From Caulobacter sp. BK020 (GTDB taxonomy: Bacteria; Pseudomonadota; Alphaproteobacteria; Caulobacterales; Caulobacteraceae): a DNA stretch of 64,000 bases. Both the position numbers and the translations under genes were made by a program. Location of the stretch: assembly GCF_004342605.1 (NCBI RefSeq), contig NZ_SLZL01000009.1, positions 62,001-126,000 on the forward strand, in the 5' to 3' direction. The notes below the pieces were generated by a model. It had not been told where the DNA came from. It saw only the letters and a program-made list of their open reading frames with translations, and did not search any database. Below, piece by piece: positions 10,223 to 19,320 of this stretch (positions are counted from its first letter, which is position 1; every line of letters starts with the position of its first letter).

Positions 10223-13159
10223 CTAGAACGTGCCGCGCAGCACGATCGAGTAGCGGCGGTCCGCCACGATCCAGTTGTGGCCGGTCAGACCCTCTTCAGG
10301 CCGGCCGGGATAGCTGACCAGGATCTTGCTCTTGGCGTTGGCCAGGTTCGCCGCCTGGAAGCCGATCTTCAGCGCGTCGTTGACCGTGTAGAAGACCGAA
10401 CCGTCCAGCTGGCCGTAGTCGTCGTACCAGGCCGGAATGTTGATGTTCGCGGCCGTGGTGGTCAGCAGGTAGCGCTCACGCCAGTTGTAGGCCAGGCGCG
10501 CCGACACCTTGCCCAGGTCGTAGAGCGCCGCGACATTGTAGCTGGTCTTCGACATGCCCTCGAGCGGGAGATCTTCCGCCGCGCTGTTGGTGATCTGGGT
10601 GTTGTCGTACGGGTTGACCGCCCCGTTTCGCGTGCCCTTGCTGTCGATATAGGTGAAGTTGGCCTGTACGCCGAAACCGCGCAGCGCGCCGGGCAGGAAG
10701 TCATAATACTGCTGGTAGGCGACTTCGAAGCCCTTAACCTTTCCGTGGCCGGCGTTGTACGGCTGGATCACCTGGACGGTGCGGGTCACGCCGTTGTTGG
10801 TGAAGCTGAGGTTGGTCGGACTGTTGGCGATGAAGTTGTAGATGTCCTTGTAGAACACCGTCGCCGTCACGCTGCCGGTCGAGTTGAAGTACCACTCGTA
10901 CGACAGGTCGTACTGGGTGGAGCGGATCGGCTTCAGCTCGGGATTACCGGCGTTGGCCGTGTATTGATAGACGCAGTTGGCCTGGGAACCGCCGGGGATG
11001 CTGTTCGTGCAGACGCCGCCGGAGATGAAGCCGTTGGTGGCGCCGATCGAGTAGTTCGGCTGCAACTGTTGGAAGTCCGGACGGACGATCGACTTGGCCG
11101 TCGCGAAGCGGATGAACATCTCCGGAGTGAGCTTCAGGCGCACGTTCAGGCTGGGCAGAACGCTCACATAGTCGCGGCCGCCCTTGATGGGGCTGGAGGC
11201 CCCGTTTCCGAACGCCTGGTCGGCCGCCGGAAGGTTGGAGCTGCTGCTACCGTTGTTGACCGGGAAGGTCTGGGTGCCCTGGCCCTGGCTCTCGGTCTTG
11301 ACGACGCGCAGGCCGATGTTGCCGTCGATCTCGCGCTGGTCGCCCCATAGCGAGACGTCGTGTCCGAACCGCAGCAGGCCGTAGGCCGCCAGGGTCTCTT
11401 CCTTCTGGTGGTTGATGCTGCCCCGGCCACCAGCCGGGGTTTGCTCGTCGAACACGCCGTTGAAGGCGCGCCAGCCGCCGCCGTTCGCCTGTGCGATCCG
11501 TTGCAGCAACTGCGAGGTGTCGCCGTAGTTGTTCACGAAGGCCGCGGTCGGCATCACGAACGGTGCGGGCAGCTTAGTCTTGCCGCGGAAGTAGTTGTCG
11601 AACGCGAAGACCCCGTAATAGCCCTGGTAGGCGTCCAGCGTGGTGATCGGACCGCTCGCCGACCAGCTCGGCGCCACCGTGTCCCAACGATAGGTGGTTT
11701 CGCGGGTAGTGGCTTGGCGGAAGGTGTGGCGGACGCCGAAGCGGAACGACTTCAGCCAGCTGCCCTCGTCGAAGCTGTACTCGCCGTCGAAGCGCTCGGC
11801 CCACTCGGCGGCGTCGTTGCGATCGTGGTGATCCATCGCCGCTTGCAGGTAGTAGTTGGCCGGATTGGCCAGGAACGCTGCGTCGTTATTGACCGTGATC
11901 TGGGGCAGGTCCCCGGTCAGGTCCAGCGTTGCCGGCAGGGTCGAGCCGTTCAACGAGTTGAACGCGGTGTTATCGACCGTCTTGGTCTTGGCGTAGATGT
12001 ACTGAATGTCGGCGGTGAACGCCCACTTGTCGTTCGGATTGTACTTCACGTTCAGTGAGTAGTCCGAGGTCACCGAGCTGCGGTCGGCGAAGCGGGTGTC
12101 GATCAACGACGAGCCGAGGGTGTCGCCGCCCGGCGCGTTGGCCATCGTGCCCTTGAGGAAGTGGCCGGTATCGCTGTAGGTGAAGCTGGTCCCGGCGGCC
12201 GGGCCGTTGCCCGATCCCGGATTGAAGCCGTTGGCCCGTTCGGTCGAGGCCTGCGACGCCGACGAGCGCAGGAAATGCAAGGTGGCTTCCCACTGCTCGT
12301 TGGGGCGCCATTGCAGAGCGGCGTCGATGCCCTTGCGCTCGCGTTCGAAGTCCAGGCTGCGATAGCCGTAGCCGCCGGGGACGTACACCGTCTTGCCCGG
12401 AACCAGGTCGGTGCGGACGTTGTACGGATCGACCGACATGGTGTCGGTGCGGCTGGAGAGCTTGGAATCGGACAGGTCGACCAGGAAGCCCAGCTCGCCG
12501 ATATTGGTGTCCCAGCGGTTGCTGTACAGGATCGAGCCGCTCGGCTCCCACTTCCGGGCCAGGTCGCCCCAGCTGGAGTCGAGCGAATAGGCCAGGACGC
12601 TCTTCTTGGAATCGAACGGCATGCGCGTGCGCAGGTTGACGGTGCCGCCCACCCCGCCTTCGATGATGTCGGCCGACGGGTTCTTGTAAACGTCGACGCC
12701 GGCCATCAGCTCGGGCGGCACGTCTTCGAAGCTCAGGGTGCGGCCGGCCTTGGCCGAGAAGCTGTCGCGGCCGTTCAGTTCGCCGCGGACCCAGCTGAGA
12801 CCGCGAACCTGCACGCCGCTGCCCTCGACCGAAATGCGGTCGGCGTCGCGAGGATCCGAGGTTCGGCCGATGGTGACGCCCGAGATGCGCTGTAGCGCCT
12901 CGGTGACGCTGCGGTCCGGCAGGGCCCCGATGTCGGTCGAGGTGATCGAATCGACCATCTGCTCGGCGTTTTGCTTCAGCTTCTGCGCCGACTGGATGGC
13001 GGCGCGCTGGCCGGTGACGACGATTTCTTCGACAGTGTCCACGCTCTGCGCGGGAGCGGCGGCCGTCTGAGCGGCGGCGATGGCGGGCAGAGCCGCGCAG
13101 ATGACGAGCGCTGACGCGCCCATGAGCATGGCGTTGCGACGGGTATTGCGAGACGACAT
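10223..13159 (-). CDS. TonB-dependent receptor for oligosaccharides (probable)
   Basis: This is a 978-residue outer-membrane receptor with a signal peptide ending AIAAAQ, a TonB box VEEIVVTGQ, a plug domain (LPDRSVTEALQRISGVTI) and a long beta-barrel ending with the aromatic residue Phe. Size and motifs match the large TonB-dependent receptors that import plant-polymer oligosaccharides in Caulobacter and Xanthomonas. Its neighbours (GH35, GH31, GH5, galactose catabolism) point to xyloglucan oligosaccharides as cargo, by inference. AAGGAAACC precedes the ATG. A perfect LacI-type palindrome lies 130 bp upstream, and a strong terminator follows the gene. Confidence 0.9.
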   Translation of the reverse strand: MSSRNTRRNAMLMGASALVICAALPAIAAAQTAAAPAQSVDTVEEIVVTGQRAAIQSAQKLKQNAEQMVDSITSTDIGALPDRSVTEALQRISGVTIGRTSDPRDADRISVEGSGVQVRGLSWVRGELNGRDSFSAKAGRTLSFEDVPPELMAGVDVYKNPSADIIEGGVGGTVNLRTRMPFDSKKSVLAYSLDSSWGDLARKWEPSGSILYSNRWDTNIGELGFLVDLSDSKLSSRTDTMSVDPYNVRTDLVPGKTVYVPGGYGYRSLDFERERKGIDAALQWRPNEQWEATLHFLRSSASQASTERANGFNPGSGNGPAAGTSFTYSDTGHFLKGTMANAPGGDTLGSSLIDTRFADRSSVTSDYSLNVKYNPNDKWAFTADIQYIYAKTKTVDNTAFNSLNGSTLPATLDLTGDLPQITVNNDAAFLANPANYYLQAAMDHHDRNDAAEWAERFDGEYSFDEGSWLKSFRFGVRHTFRQATTRETTYRWDTVAPSWSASGPITTLDAYQGYYGVFAFDNYFRGKTKLPAPFVMPTAAFVNNYGDTSQLLQRIAQANGGGWRAFNGVFDEQTPAGGRGSINHQKEETLAAYGLLRFGHDVSLWGDQREIDGNIGLRVVKTESQGQGTQTFPVNNGSSSSNLPAADQAFGNGASSPIKGGRDYVSVLPSLNVRLKLTPEMFIRFATAKSIVRPDFQQLQPNYSIGATNGFISGGVCTNSIPGGSQANCVYQYTANAGNPELKPIRSTQYDLSYEWYFNSTGSVTATVFYKDIYNFIANSPTNLSFTNNGVTRTVQVIQPYNAGHGKVKGFEVAYQQYYDFLPGALRGFGVQANFTYIDSKGTRNGAVNPYDNTQITNSAAEDLPLEGMSKTSYNVAALYDLGKVSARLAYNWRERYLLTTTAANINIPAWYDDYGQLDGSVFYTVNDALKIGFQAANLANAKSKILVSYPGRPEEGLTGHNWIVADRRYSIVLRGTF

Positions 13160-13490
13160 TCCGGTTTCCTTCCCCAGGTGAGATCCGTCCCGACGCTCTC
13201 AAAGGCGTCGGTGACGTGCGCCGCACGCAGCGGTCACACGATCTGTTTTGGACCTTTAGTCATATAATTCGGACTGACAAGCCGAAATTGATAGCGCTAT
13301 CATTTCGGCCGGCCACGGCGACTTTTGAGCCACAGGCCTCGCAGCAAACCCGTCTGCCGCCTGGAGAATTACAGCCTCAGGTCGTCTTTCGCAGCGCGCC
13401 ACGACGTTCCAGGCGTTTGCGATCATCATTATAATACTATAAATGCACGGAACGAATTCGAGCGGCTCGGCCGCGGCGTCAGGGCGGGTC
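13160..13490. promoter_or_regulatory. Divergent promoter region, receptor versus dehydratase operon
   Basis: This 331-base gap separates two divergent transcription units. It holds a perfect 14-bp palindrome, TGATAGCGCTATCA, at 13289-13302, flanked by CCGAAAT and ATTTCGG and next to an AT-rich stretch that could be the receptor -10 region. On the plus strand TATAAT at 13430-13435 is a candidate -10 for the dehydratase operon. The ATG at 13443 lies within this AT-rich stretch with no ribosome site, which argues for the start at 13491. Confidence 0.6.
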
Positions 13491-15227
13491 ATGAGTCAGG
13501 GAAGCGGGGGCGGTCGATTCCGCAGCGGTCACAGCTATGGGAAGCTGGATCGCGACGGGTTCATCCATCGCAGTTGGATGAAGAGCCAAGGCTTGCCGGA
13601 CGATGTGTTCGACGGCCGTCCGGTGATTGGCATCTGCAATACCTGGTCGGAGATCACCCCCTGCAACGCCGGCCTGCGCGACCTGGCCGAGCATGTGAAG
13701 CGCGGCGTGTGGGAGGCCGGCGGCCTGCCGCTGGAATTCCCGGCGATGTCGCTGGGCGAGACCCAGATGCGGCCAACGGCCATGCTGTTCCGCAACCTGC
13801 TGGCGATGGACGTCGAGGAGTCGATTCGTGGCAATCCGATCGACGGCGTCGTGCTGCTGGGCGGCTGCGACAAGACCACCCCGGGCCAGATGATGGGCGC
13901 GGCCAGCGTCGACCTGCCCACCATCGTCGTCTCGACCGGCCCGATGCTGAACGGCAAGTTCCGCGGCAAGGACATCGGTTCGGGCACCGACGTGTGGAAA
14001 TTCTCCGAGGCCGTCCGAGCGGGCGAGATGACCCTGCCGGAATTCATGTCGGCCGAAAGCGGCATGAGCCGCTCGCCCGGCACCTGCATGACCATGGGCA
14101 CCGCCTCGACCATGGCGGCCATCGTTGAGGCCATGGGCCTGTGCCTGCCCTACAACGCCTCCATTCCCGCCGTCGACGCCCGCCGCGCGGCCATGGCCCA
14201 CCACACCGGCCGCACCATCGTGCGCATGGTGCATGACGGCCTGACCATGTCGCAGGTGGCCACCCGGGCCGCCTTCGAGAACGCCCTGCGCGTGCACGCC
14301 GCGATCGGCGGCTCGACCAACGCCGTGGTCCACCTGCTGGCCCTGGCCGGCCGTCTGGGCGTGGAGCTGTCGCTGGAGGACTTCGACAACCTGTCGCGCG
14401 ACGTGCCGCTGCTGGTCGATCTGCAGCCGTCGGGCCGCTTCCTGATGGAGGACCTGCACTACGCCGGCGGCCTGCCGGCGGTGATGAAGCAGATGGCCCC
14501 GTTCCTGAACCCCGAAGCCCTCACCGTCTCGGGCCAGCGGATCGGCGAGCAGTACGAAAAGGCCGAGGTGTTCAACGCCGAGGTCATCCGCAGCATCGAG
14601 GCGCCGGTGAAGCCCGACAGCGGCATCTGGGTGCTGCGCGGCAACCTGGCCCCGGGCGGCGCCGTGATGAAGCCCAGCGCCGCCAGCCCCGAACTGTGCA
14701 GCCACCGGGGCAAGGCGGTCGTCTTCGAGACCATCGAGGACTTCCGCGCCCGCATCGACGACCCGACTCTGGACGTCGACGCCAGCTCGATCCTGGTGCT
14801 CAAGGGCTGCGGTCCCAAGGGCTATCCCGGCATGCCGGAAGTGGGCAACATGCCCCTGCCGACCAAGCTGCTGGAGAAGGGCGTCAAGGACATGGTCCGC
14901 ATCAGCGACGCGCGGATGAGCGGCACGGCGTTCGGGACGGTGATCCTGCATGTCTCGCCCGAGTCCGACGCCGGCGGCCCGCTGGCCGTGGTGCGCGACG
15001 GCGACGAGATCGCGCTGGACGGCCCGTCCCGGTCGCTGAACCTGCTGATTTCCGACGAGGAACTGGCCAGCCGCCTGGCCGCCTGGCGCGCCAATCCGCC
15101 GGCGCCCAAGGCGACCCGCGGCTATGCCAAGCTCTACATCGACCACGTGCTGGGCGCCGACAAGGGCGCGGACCTGGACTTCCTGGTCGGCGCCAGCGGC
15201 TCGGTCGTCACCCGCGAGTCGCACTAG
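13491..15227 (+). CDS. IlvD/Edd-family sugar-acid dehydratase (galactonate or arabinonate type)
   Basis: This is a 578-residue iron-sulphur dehydratase of the IlvD/Edd family. The cluster cysteines are visible in GICNTWSEITPCN, GGCDKTTPG and SPGTCMTMGTAS. Length and sequence fit the pentonate/hexonate dehydratase branch (L-arabinonate or D-xylonate dehydratases), which dehydrates aldonic acids to 2-keto-3-deoxy sugars. Because dgoK starts right after its stop and dgoA overlaps dgoK, D-galactonate is the most likely substrate. Here it would replace the enolase-family DgoD of E. coli. I chose the ATG at 13491 (AGGG upstream) over 13443. Confidence 0.85.
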   Translation: MSQGSGGGRFRSGHSYGKLDRDGFIHRSWMKSQGLPDDVFDGRPVIGICNTWSEITPCNAGLRDLAEHVKRGVWEAGGLPLEFPAMSLGETQMRPTAMLFRNLLAMDVEESIRGNPIDGVVLLGGCDKTTPGQMMGAASVDLPTIVVSTGPMLNGKFRGKDIGSGTDVWKFSEAVRAGEMTLPEFMSAESGMSRSPGTCMTMGTASTMAAIVEAMGLCLPYNASIPAVDARRAAMAHHTGRTIVRMVHDGLTMSQVATRAAFENALRVHAAIGGSTNAVVHLLALAGRLGVELSLEDFDNLSRDVPLLVDLQPSGRFLMEDLHYAGGLPAVMKQMAPFLNPEALTVSGQRIGEQYEKAEVFNAEVIRSIEAPVKPDSGIWVLRGNLAPGGAVMKPSAASPELCSHRGKAVVFETIEDFRARIDDPTLDVDASSILVLKGCGPKGYPGMPEVGNMPLPTKLLEKGVKDMVRISDARMSGTAFGTVILHVSPESDAGGPLAVVRDGDEIALDGPSRSLNLLISDEELASRLAAWRANPPAPKATRGYAKLYIDHVLGADKGADLDFLVGASGSVVTRESH

Positions 15228-16169
15228 ATGAACCCCATGGACAGTTCGATCACGATCTTCGGCGACTGGGGCACCTCGCGCCTGCGGCTCTATCTGCGGC
15301 AGGGCAAGAGCGTGCTGGACCGGCGCGACGGACCCGGCATCGGCGCGCTCAAGGCCTCGCCGCGCGAGATCTTCCTGGAGCTGGTCGGCGACTGGCGCGA
15401 GGCCAAGCCCTCGCTGGCCCTGCTGTGCGGCATGGTCGGCTCGCGCAACGGCTGGCAGGAAGCGGCCTACGCCCCCTGCCCGGCCAACGCCGCCGACATC
15501 CGCGAGCGGCTGTTGCAGATCGACGTCGAGGGCCTGCCGGTGGCCATCGTGCCCGGCCTGTCGTGCCGCAACGCCCTGGGCGGGCCGGACGTCATGCGCG
15601 GCGAGGAGACCCAGATCCTGGGCGCGCTCGAACTGGATCCCGCCCTCAAGCAGGGCCGGCGCCTGCTGGCCCTGCCCGGCACCCACACCAAGTGGGTCGT
15701 GGTCGAGGACGGCGCGATCACCAGCTTCCTGACCGCGCCGGTCGGTGAGCTCTACGCCCTGCTGCGCGAGCACTCGATCCTGGCCAAGGCGACCCCGGGG
15801 GACGGCCCGGAATCACCCGAGGGCTTCGCCCGCGGTGTCGCCCGGATCGTCGAACAGGGCCCCGCGCGCCTGCCGCACCTGATCTTCGAGACCCGGAGCC
15901 GACAGCTTCTGGACGGCCTGCCCAAGGACGAGGCCATGGGCTTTCTGTCCGGCCTGCTGATCGGCAGCGACATCGCGACCACCGCCAGCTGGTTCGGGGA
16001 TCTAGGCCAGGTGTCGCTGATCGGCGCCCCGGCGCTCGGCGCGCTCTACGCCCAGGCCATCGCCGCCCATGGCGGTTCCAGCGCGGCCGTCGACGGCGAT
16101 TCCGCCGTCCTGGCCGGACTTGCAACCTTGTCGCCAGCCCAGAACAGTGGAGTTCACGTCCTTGCCTAG
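15228..16169 (+). CDS. dgoK: 2-dehydro-3-deoxygalactonokinase DgoK
   Basis: DgoK phosphorylates 2-keto-3-deoxygalactonate with ATP, the second step of galactonate breakdown. The 313-residue product begins with the ASKHA-type phosphate motif FGDWGTSRLRLYL and contains CGMVGSRNGWQE, GEETQILGAL, LPGTHTKWV and FLSGLLIGSDI, all characteristic of the DgoK family. Its ATG directly follows the TAG of the dehydratase, so the two are translationally coupled; a second ATG three codons in is an alternative. The 3' end overlaps dgoA by eight bases. Confidence 0.93.
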   Translation: MNPMDSSITIFGDWGTSRLRLYLRQGKSVLDRRDGPGIGALKASPREIFLELVGDWREAKPSLALLCGMVGSRNGWQEAAYAPCPANAADIRERLLQIDVEGLPVAIVPGLSCRNALGGPDVMRGEETQILGALELDPALKQGRRLLALPGTHTKWVVVEDGAITSFLTAPVGELYALLREHSILAKATPGDGPESPEGFARGVARIVEQGPARLPHLIFETRSRQLLDGLPKDEAMGFLSGLLIGSDIATTASWFGDLGQVSLIGAPALGALYAQAIAAHGGSSAAVDGDSAVLAGLATLSPAQNSGVHVLA

Positions 16170-16791
16170 CACCACCCCCAAGGCGGCTCCGCCGATCGTC
16201 GCCATCCTGCGCGGCGTCAAGCACGACGAGATCCTCGACATCGCCGCGGCCCTGGTCGAGGCTGGGATCGAAGCCATCGAAGTGCCGCTGAACTCGCCCG
16301 ACCCGCTGGTGACCATCGGCAAGCTGTGCGCCACGTTCGGCGACCAGGTGCTCTGCGGCGCGGGCACCGTCCTGTCGCCGGAAGCGGTCGACCAGGTGGC
16401 CGGCGTCGGCGGCAAGCTGATCGTCACCCCCAACACTGATCCTTCCGTCATCACCCACGCCGTCGGCCTGGGCCTGACCGTGATGCCCGGCTTCGCCACA
16501 CCCAGCGAGGCCTTCGTCGCCGTCAAGGCCGGGGCCAGGGCCCTGAAGCTCTATCCGGCCGGCACCTACGGCCCCGGCCATATCAAGGCCGTGCGTGATG
16601 TGCTGCCCAAGGACATCGCGGTCTACGCCGTCGGCGGCGTGGGCGCGGCCAATCTGAAGCCCTGGATCGACGCCGGCGTGGCCGGCATCGGCGTCGGCGG
16701 CGAACTCTATCGACCCGGCTACACCGCCCAGGAGGTGGGCCAGCGCGCCAAGGCCCTGGTGGCGGCCTGGGCGGAACAGACCGCGCAGTAA
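16162..16791 (+). CDS. dgoA: 2-dehydro-3-deoxy-6-phosphogalactonate aldolase DgoA
   Basis: DgoA cleaves 2-keto-3-deoxy-6-phosphogalactonate into pyruvate and glyceraldehyde 3-phosphate. The 209-residue product is a class I KDPG/KDPGal aldolase with AILRG, EVPLNSP, GAGTV and the Schiff-base lysine Lys129 in ALKLYPAG. I chose the TTG at 16162 because TGGAG lies nine bases upstream and the product matches the usual length of about 205. A GTG at 16147 is the alternative. The start overlaps the dgoK stop by eight bases, so the two are translationally coupled. Confidence 0.93.
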   Translation: MPSTTPKAAPPIVAILRGVKHDEILDIAAALVEAGIEAIEVPLNSPDPLVTIGKLCATFGDQVLCGAGTVLSPEAVDQVAGVGGKLIVTPNTDPSVITHAVGLGLTVMPGFATPSEAFVAVKAGARALKLYPAGTYGPGHIKAVRDVLPKDIAVYAVGGVGAANLKPWIDAGVAGIGVGGELYRPGYTAQEVGQRAKALVAAWAEQTAQ

Positions 16792-16821
16792 CAACAAGAA
16801 CGGCCCGAAGGGGGGACCCCA

Positions 16822-18387
16822 GTGAGAACCATCGACTTCGTCATCCTAGCGATCTACGCCGTCGCCATCTTCGGCCTGGCCCAGTGGGTCAGCCGCGACA
16901 AGGGCGGCCACAAGAAGGACTCCACCGACTACTTCCTGGCCGGCAAGGCGCTGCCCTGGTGGGCGATCGGCGCCTCGCTGATCGCCGCCAACATTTCGGC
17001 CGAGCAGATCATCGGCATGAGCGGCTCCGGCTACGCCCTGGGCCTGGCCATCGCCTCCTACGAGTGGATGGCGGCCCTGACCCTGCTGATCGTCGGCAAG
17101 TTCTTCCTGCCGATCTTCCTGAAGAACAACATCTCGACCATGCCCCAGTTCCTGGAGCAGCGGTATGGCCCCAGCGTCCGCAACGTGATGGCCGTGTTCT
17201 GGCTGGTGCTTTACGTCTTCGTGAACCTGACCTCGATCCTGTGGCTGGGCTCGATCGCCATCCATACCGTGGCCGGCATCGACCAGATGCAGGCCCTGGT
17301 GATCATCGGCGTGTTCGCCCTGGCCTACCAGCTTTGGGGCGGGCTGAAGGCCGTGGCCCTGACCGACATCGTCCAGGTGGCCCTGCTGATCACCGGCGGC
17401 CTGATCATCGTCTTCCTGTCGCTGAGCAAGATCGGCCACGGCGACGTCCTGGCGGGCTTCCACCAGCTGACCGTCCAGTTCCCCGAAAAGTTCGACATGA
17501 TCCTCAGCAAGGACAACCCGCACTACAAGGATCTGCCCGGCCTTAGCGTCCTGTTCGGGGGCCTGTGGGTGATGAACGTCTCGTACTGGGGCTTCAACCA
17601 GTACATCATCCAGCGCGCCCTGGGCGCCAAGGACATCGCCGAGGCCCAGAAGGGCATCGCCCTGGCCGCCTATCTGAAGCTGCTGATGCCGGTGATCGTG
17701 GTGCTGCCGGGCATCGCCGCCCTGGTCCTGGCGCCGGGCCTGGCCAAGCCCGACCAGGCCTATCCGGAGATGATGAAGCTGCTGCCGCCCGGCGTGCTGG
17801 GCGTGGTGTTCTCGGCCCTGGTCGCCGCGATCGTCGCGTCGCTGGCCGCCAAGATCAACTCGATCGCCACCATCTTCACCCTGGACGTCTACGCCAAGGT
17901 CAGGACCGGCTCCAGCGAGCGCCACCTGGTCACCGTGGGCCGGATAACGGCCGTCGTCGCGGTGATCGTCGGCATCCTCATGGCCAGGCCGTTGCTGGGC
18001 AAGGCTGAGCAGGCCTTCCAGTTCATCCAGGACTTCACCGGCTTCTTCACCCCGGGCATTGTGGTGATCTTTATGCTGGGCCTGTTCTGGAAGCGCGCCA
18101 CCACCGCTTCGGCCCTGGTGGCCGCGATCGGCGGCGCGGCCCTGTCGGGCGCCTTCTTCGTCGCCGACAAGATGGGTCTTTTCGTGATCCCGTTCATGAA
18201 CCGCGTGGGCCTGGTCTTCCTGCTGACCCTGGCCGCGGCGATCATCGTCTCGCTGGTCGCGCCTCAGAAGAAGGAGGTCAACGTCGTGTCGCTGGACGGC
18301 GTCAGCTACAAGACCACCGCCGGCTTCAACATCGCCGGCCTGGGCGTGATCGTGATCCTGGTCGCCCTCTACGCCATGTGGTGGTGA
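16822..18387 (+). CDS. Sodium/galactose symporter, SSS family (vSGLT-like)
   Basis: This inner-membrane Na+/sugar symporter of 521 residues has about 13-14 predicted helices. Long stretches match the Vibrio galactose transporter vSGLT, for example DYFLAGKALPWWAIGASLIA, AANISAEQIIGMSGSGY and YWGFNQYIIQR. Sugar-contact positions of vSGLT are kept, including the glutamate of ASYEW (Glu81 here, Glu88 in vSGLT), the glutamine of SAEQ and the lysine of AYLKLL. This supports galactose as the imported monosaccharide. The GTG start is preceded by GGGGGG at good spacing, 30 bases after dgoA, so it belongs to the same operon. Confidence 0.92.
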   Translation: MRTIDFVILAIYAVAIFGLAQWVSRDKGGHKKDSTDYFLAGKALPWWAIGASLIAANISAEQIIGMSGSGYALGLAIASYEWMAALTLLIVGKFFLPIFLKNNISTMPQFLEQRYGPSVRNVMAVFWLVLYVFVNLTSILWLGSIAIHTVAGIDQMQALVIIGVFALAYQLWGGLKAVALTDIVQVALLITGGLIIVFLSLSKIGHGDVLAGFHQLTVQFPEKFDMILSKDNPHYKDLPGLSVLFGGLWVMNVSYWGFNQYIIQRALGAKDIAEAQKGIALAAYLKLLMPVIVVLPGIAALVLAPGLAKPDQAYPEMMKLLPPGVLGVVFSALVAAIVASLAAKINSIATIFTLDVYAKVRTGSSERHLVTVGRITAVVAVIVGILMARPLLGKAEQAFQFIQDFTGFFTPGIVVIFMLGLFWKRATTASALVAAIGGAALSGAFFVADKMGLFVIPFMNRVGLVFLLTLAAAIIVSLVAPQKKEVNVVSLDGVSYKTTAGFNIAGLGVIVILVALYAMWW

Positions 18388-18390
18388 GGA

Positions 18391-18422
18391 ATTCGGCGGT
18401 GTTTCGACCAAAAACCGCCGAA
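18391..18422 (+). terminator. First hairpin after the symporter gene
   Basis: TTCGGCGGT and ACCGCCGAA form a nine-base stem directly after the symporter stop. There is no T-run, so it may protect the 3' end or work together with the following hairpin. Confidence 0.5.
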
Positions 18423-18435
18423 GCCTGAGTCGAAG

Positions 18436-18470
18436 GCCTCGCCACAGTTGTTGTGGCGGGGCTTTCATCT
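18436..18470 (+). terminator. Intrinsic terminator of the dgo operon
   Basis: GCCTCGCCACA pairs with TGTGGCGGGGC (one G-T pair) around a five-base loop and is followed by TTTCATCTTT. It should end the dehydratase-dgoK-dgoA-symporter transcript before the regulator gene. Confidence 0.75.
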
Positions 18471-18503
18471 TTGACATGATTGTTCCGGGCGTGGACGAAG
18501 CAC

Positions 18504-18522
18504 GCTACACAAGGTCAGACCT
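18504..18522 (+). promoter_or_regulatory. Candidate -10 and GntR operator before the regulator gene
   Basis: GCTACACA (18504-18511) resembles the Caulobacter sigma-73 -10 element (GCTANAWC as I recall it). It is followed at once by the 11-bp palindrome AGGTCAGACCT (18512-18522), which has the GGT-N3-ACC core of FadR-subfamily operators. The same GTCAGAC core recurs at the GH5 promoter. Autoregulation is the simplest reading. Confidence 0.45.
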
Positions 18523-18569
18523 ATTCCGACGACGACCGGTTCGAGAAGCGTTTTGGGGGCGACAACTTG

Positions 18570-19301
18570 GTGATCCGTACGCAGCCAGGCCTCAGTCTGA
18601 CCTATGGACTCGTCGAGTCCCTGGGCCAGGCCATCGTCACGGGCGAATACGCCCAAGTCGGTTTCCCCACCGAGGGCGAGCTGTCCAAGCAGTTCGGCGC
18701 CAGCCGGACGGTCACGCGCGAAGCGGTCAAGATGCTGACCGCCAAGGGCCTGCTCAGCGCCCGCCCTCGCCACGGCACCGTGGTCGAGCCCGAAACCGAG
18801 TGGAACCTGCTGGATCCCGACGTCCTGCGCTGGATGCTGGAGCGCAAGTTCTCCCTGCGCCTGCTGGCCGAGTTCACCGAGATGCGCCTGGGCATCGAGC
18901 CCGCCGCCGCCGGCTTGGCGGCCCGCAACGCCGACGAGGCGGGGCTGGAGGGCATCCGCAAGGCGCTGAACCGCATGAAGACCGCGGCCGAGGGCGAGGA
19001 CGACCCGCTGACCGCCGACATCGCCTTCCACGTGGCGATCCTCAACGCCACGAAGAACCCGTTCTATCGCGACCTGCACGAGCTGGTGAACACCGCCTTG
19101 CGGATCTCGATCCGCTTCACCAACCGCATCAAGGGCCGCACCGCCTCGATCCCCTCGCACGAGGACGTCGCCAACGCCATCTTCGCCCGCAACGCCGAGG
19201 CGGCGCAGAAGGCCATGCAGGTGATCTTGGTCGACGTTCTGGACCTGATCCGCGCGGCCTCGCCCGAGACCGAGTCCGAAGCCGCCCGCCGCGACGCCTG
19301 A
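18570..19301 (+). CDS. GntR family regulator, FadR subfamily (DgoR-like)
   Basis: The product has an N-terminal winged helix (GEYAQVGFPTEGELSKQFG, then ASRTVTREAVKMLTAKGLL) and a C-terminal all-helical FCD domain with ligand/metal-type residues (EMRLGIEP, DIAFHVAILNATKN, SHEDVANAI). In E. coli DgoR of this subfamily represses the dgo operon and responds to galactonate. Its position next to the dgo genes suggests the same role. The GTG at 18570 is preceded by GGGGG and gives 243 residues, close to DgoR. The frame is open to a TTG at 18480 but that has no ribosome site. Confidence 0.85.
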   Translation: MIRTQPGLSLTYGLVESLGQAIVTGEYAQVGFPTEGELSKQFGASRTVTREAVKMLTAKGLLSARPRHGTVVEPETEWNLLDPDVLRWMLERKFSLRLLAEFTEMRLGIEPAAAGLAARNADEAGLEGIRKALNRMKTAAEGEDDPLTADIAFHVAILNATKNPFYRDLHELVNTALRISIRFTNRIKGRTASIPSHEDVANAIFARNAEAAQKAMQVILVDVLDLIRAASPETESEAARRDA

Positions 19302-19320
19302 TCGGTCCGCCGGATCGGCC

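Noticed and set aside
13479-15773. Long minus-strand open frame opposite the dehydratase and dgoK
   Set aside because: Antisense shadow; the plus-strand genes carry complete family motifs and coupled starts.
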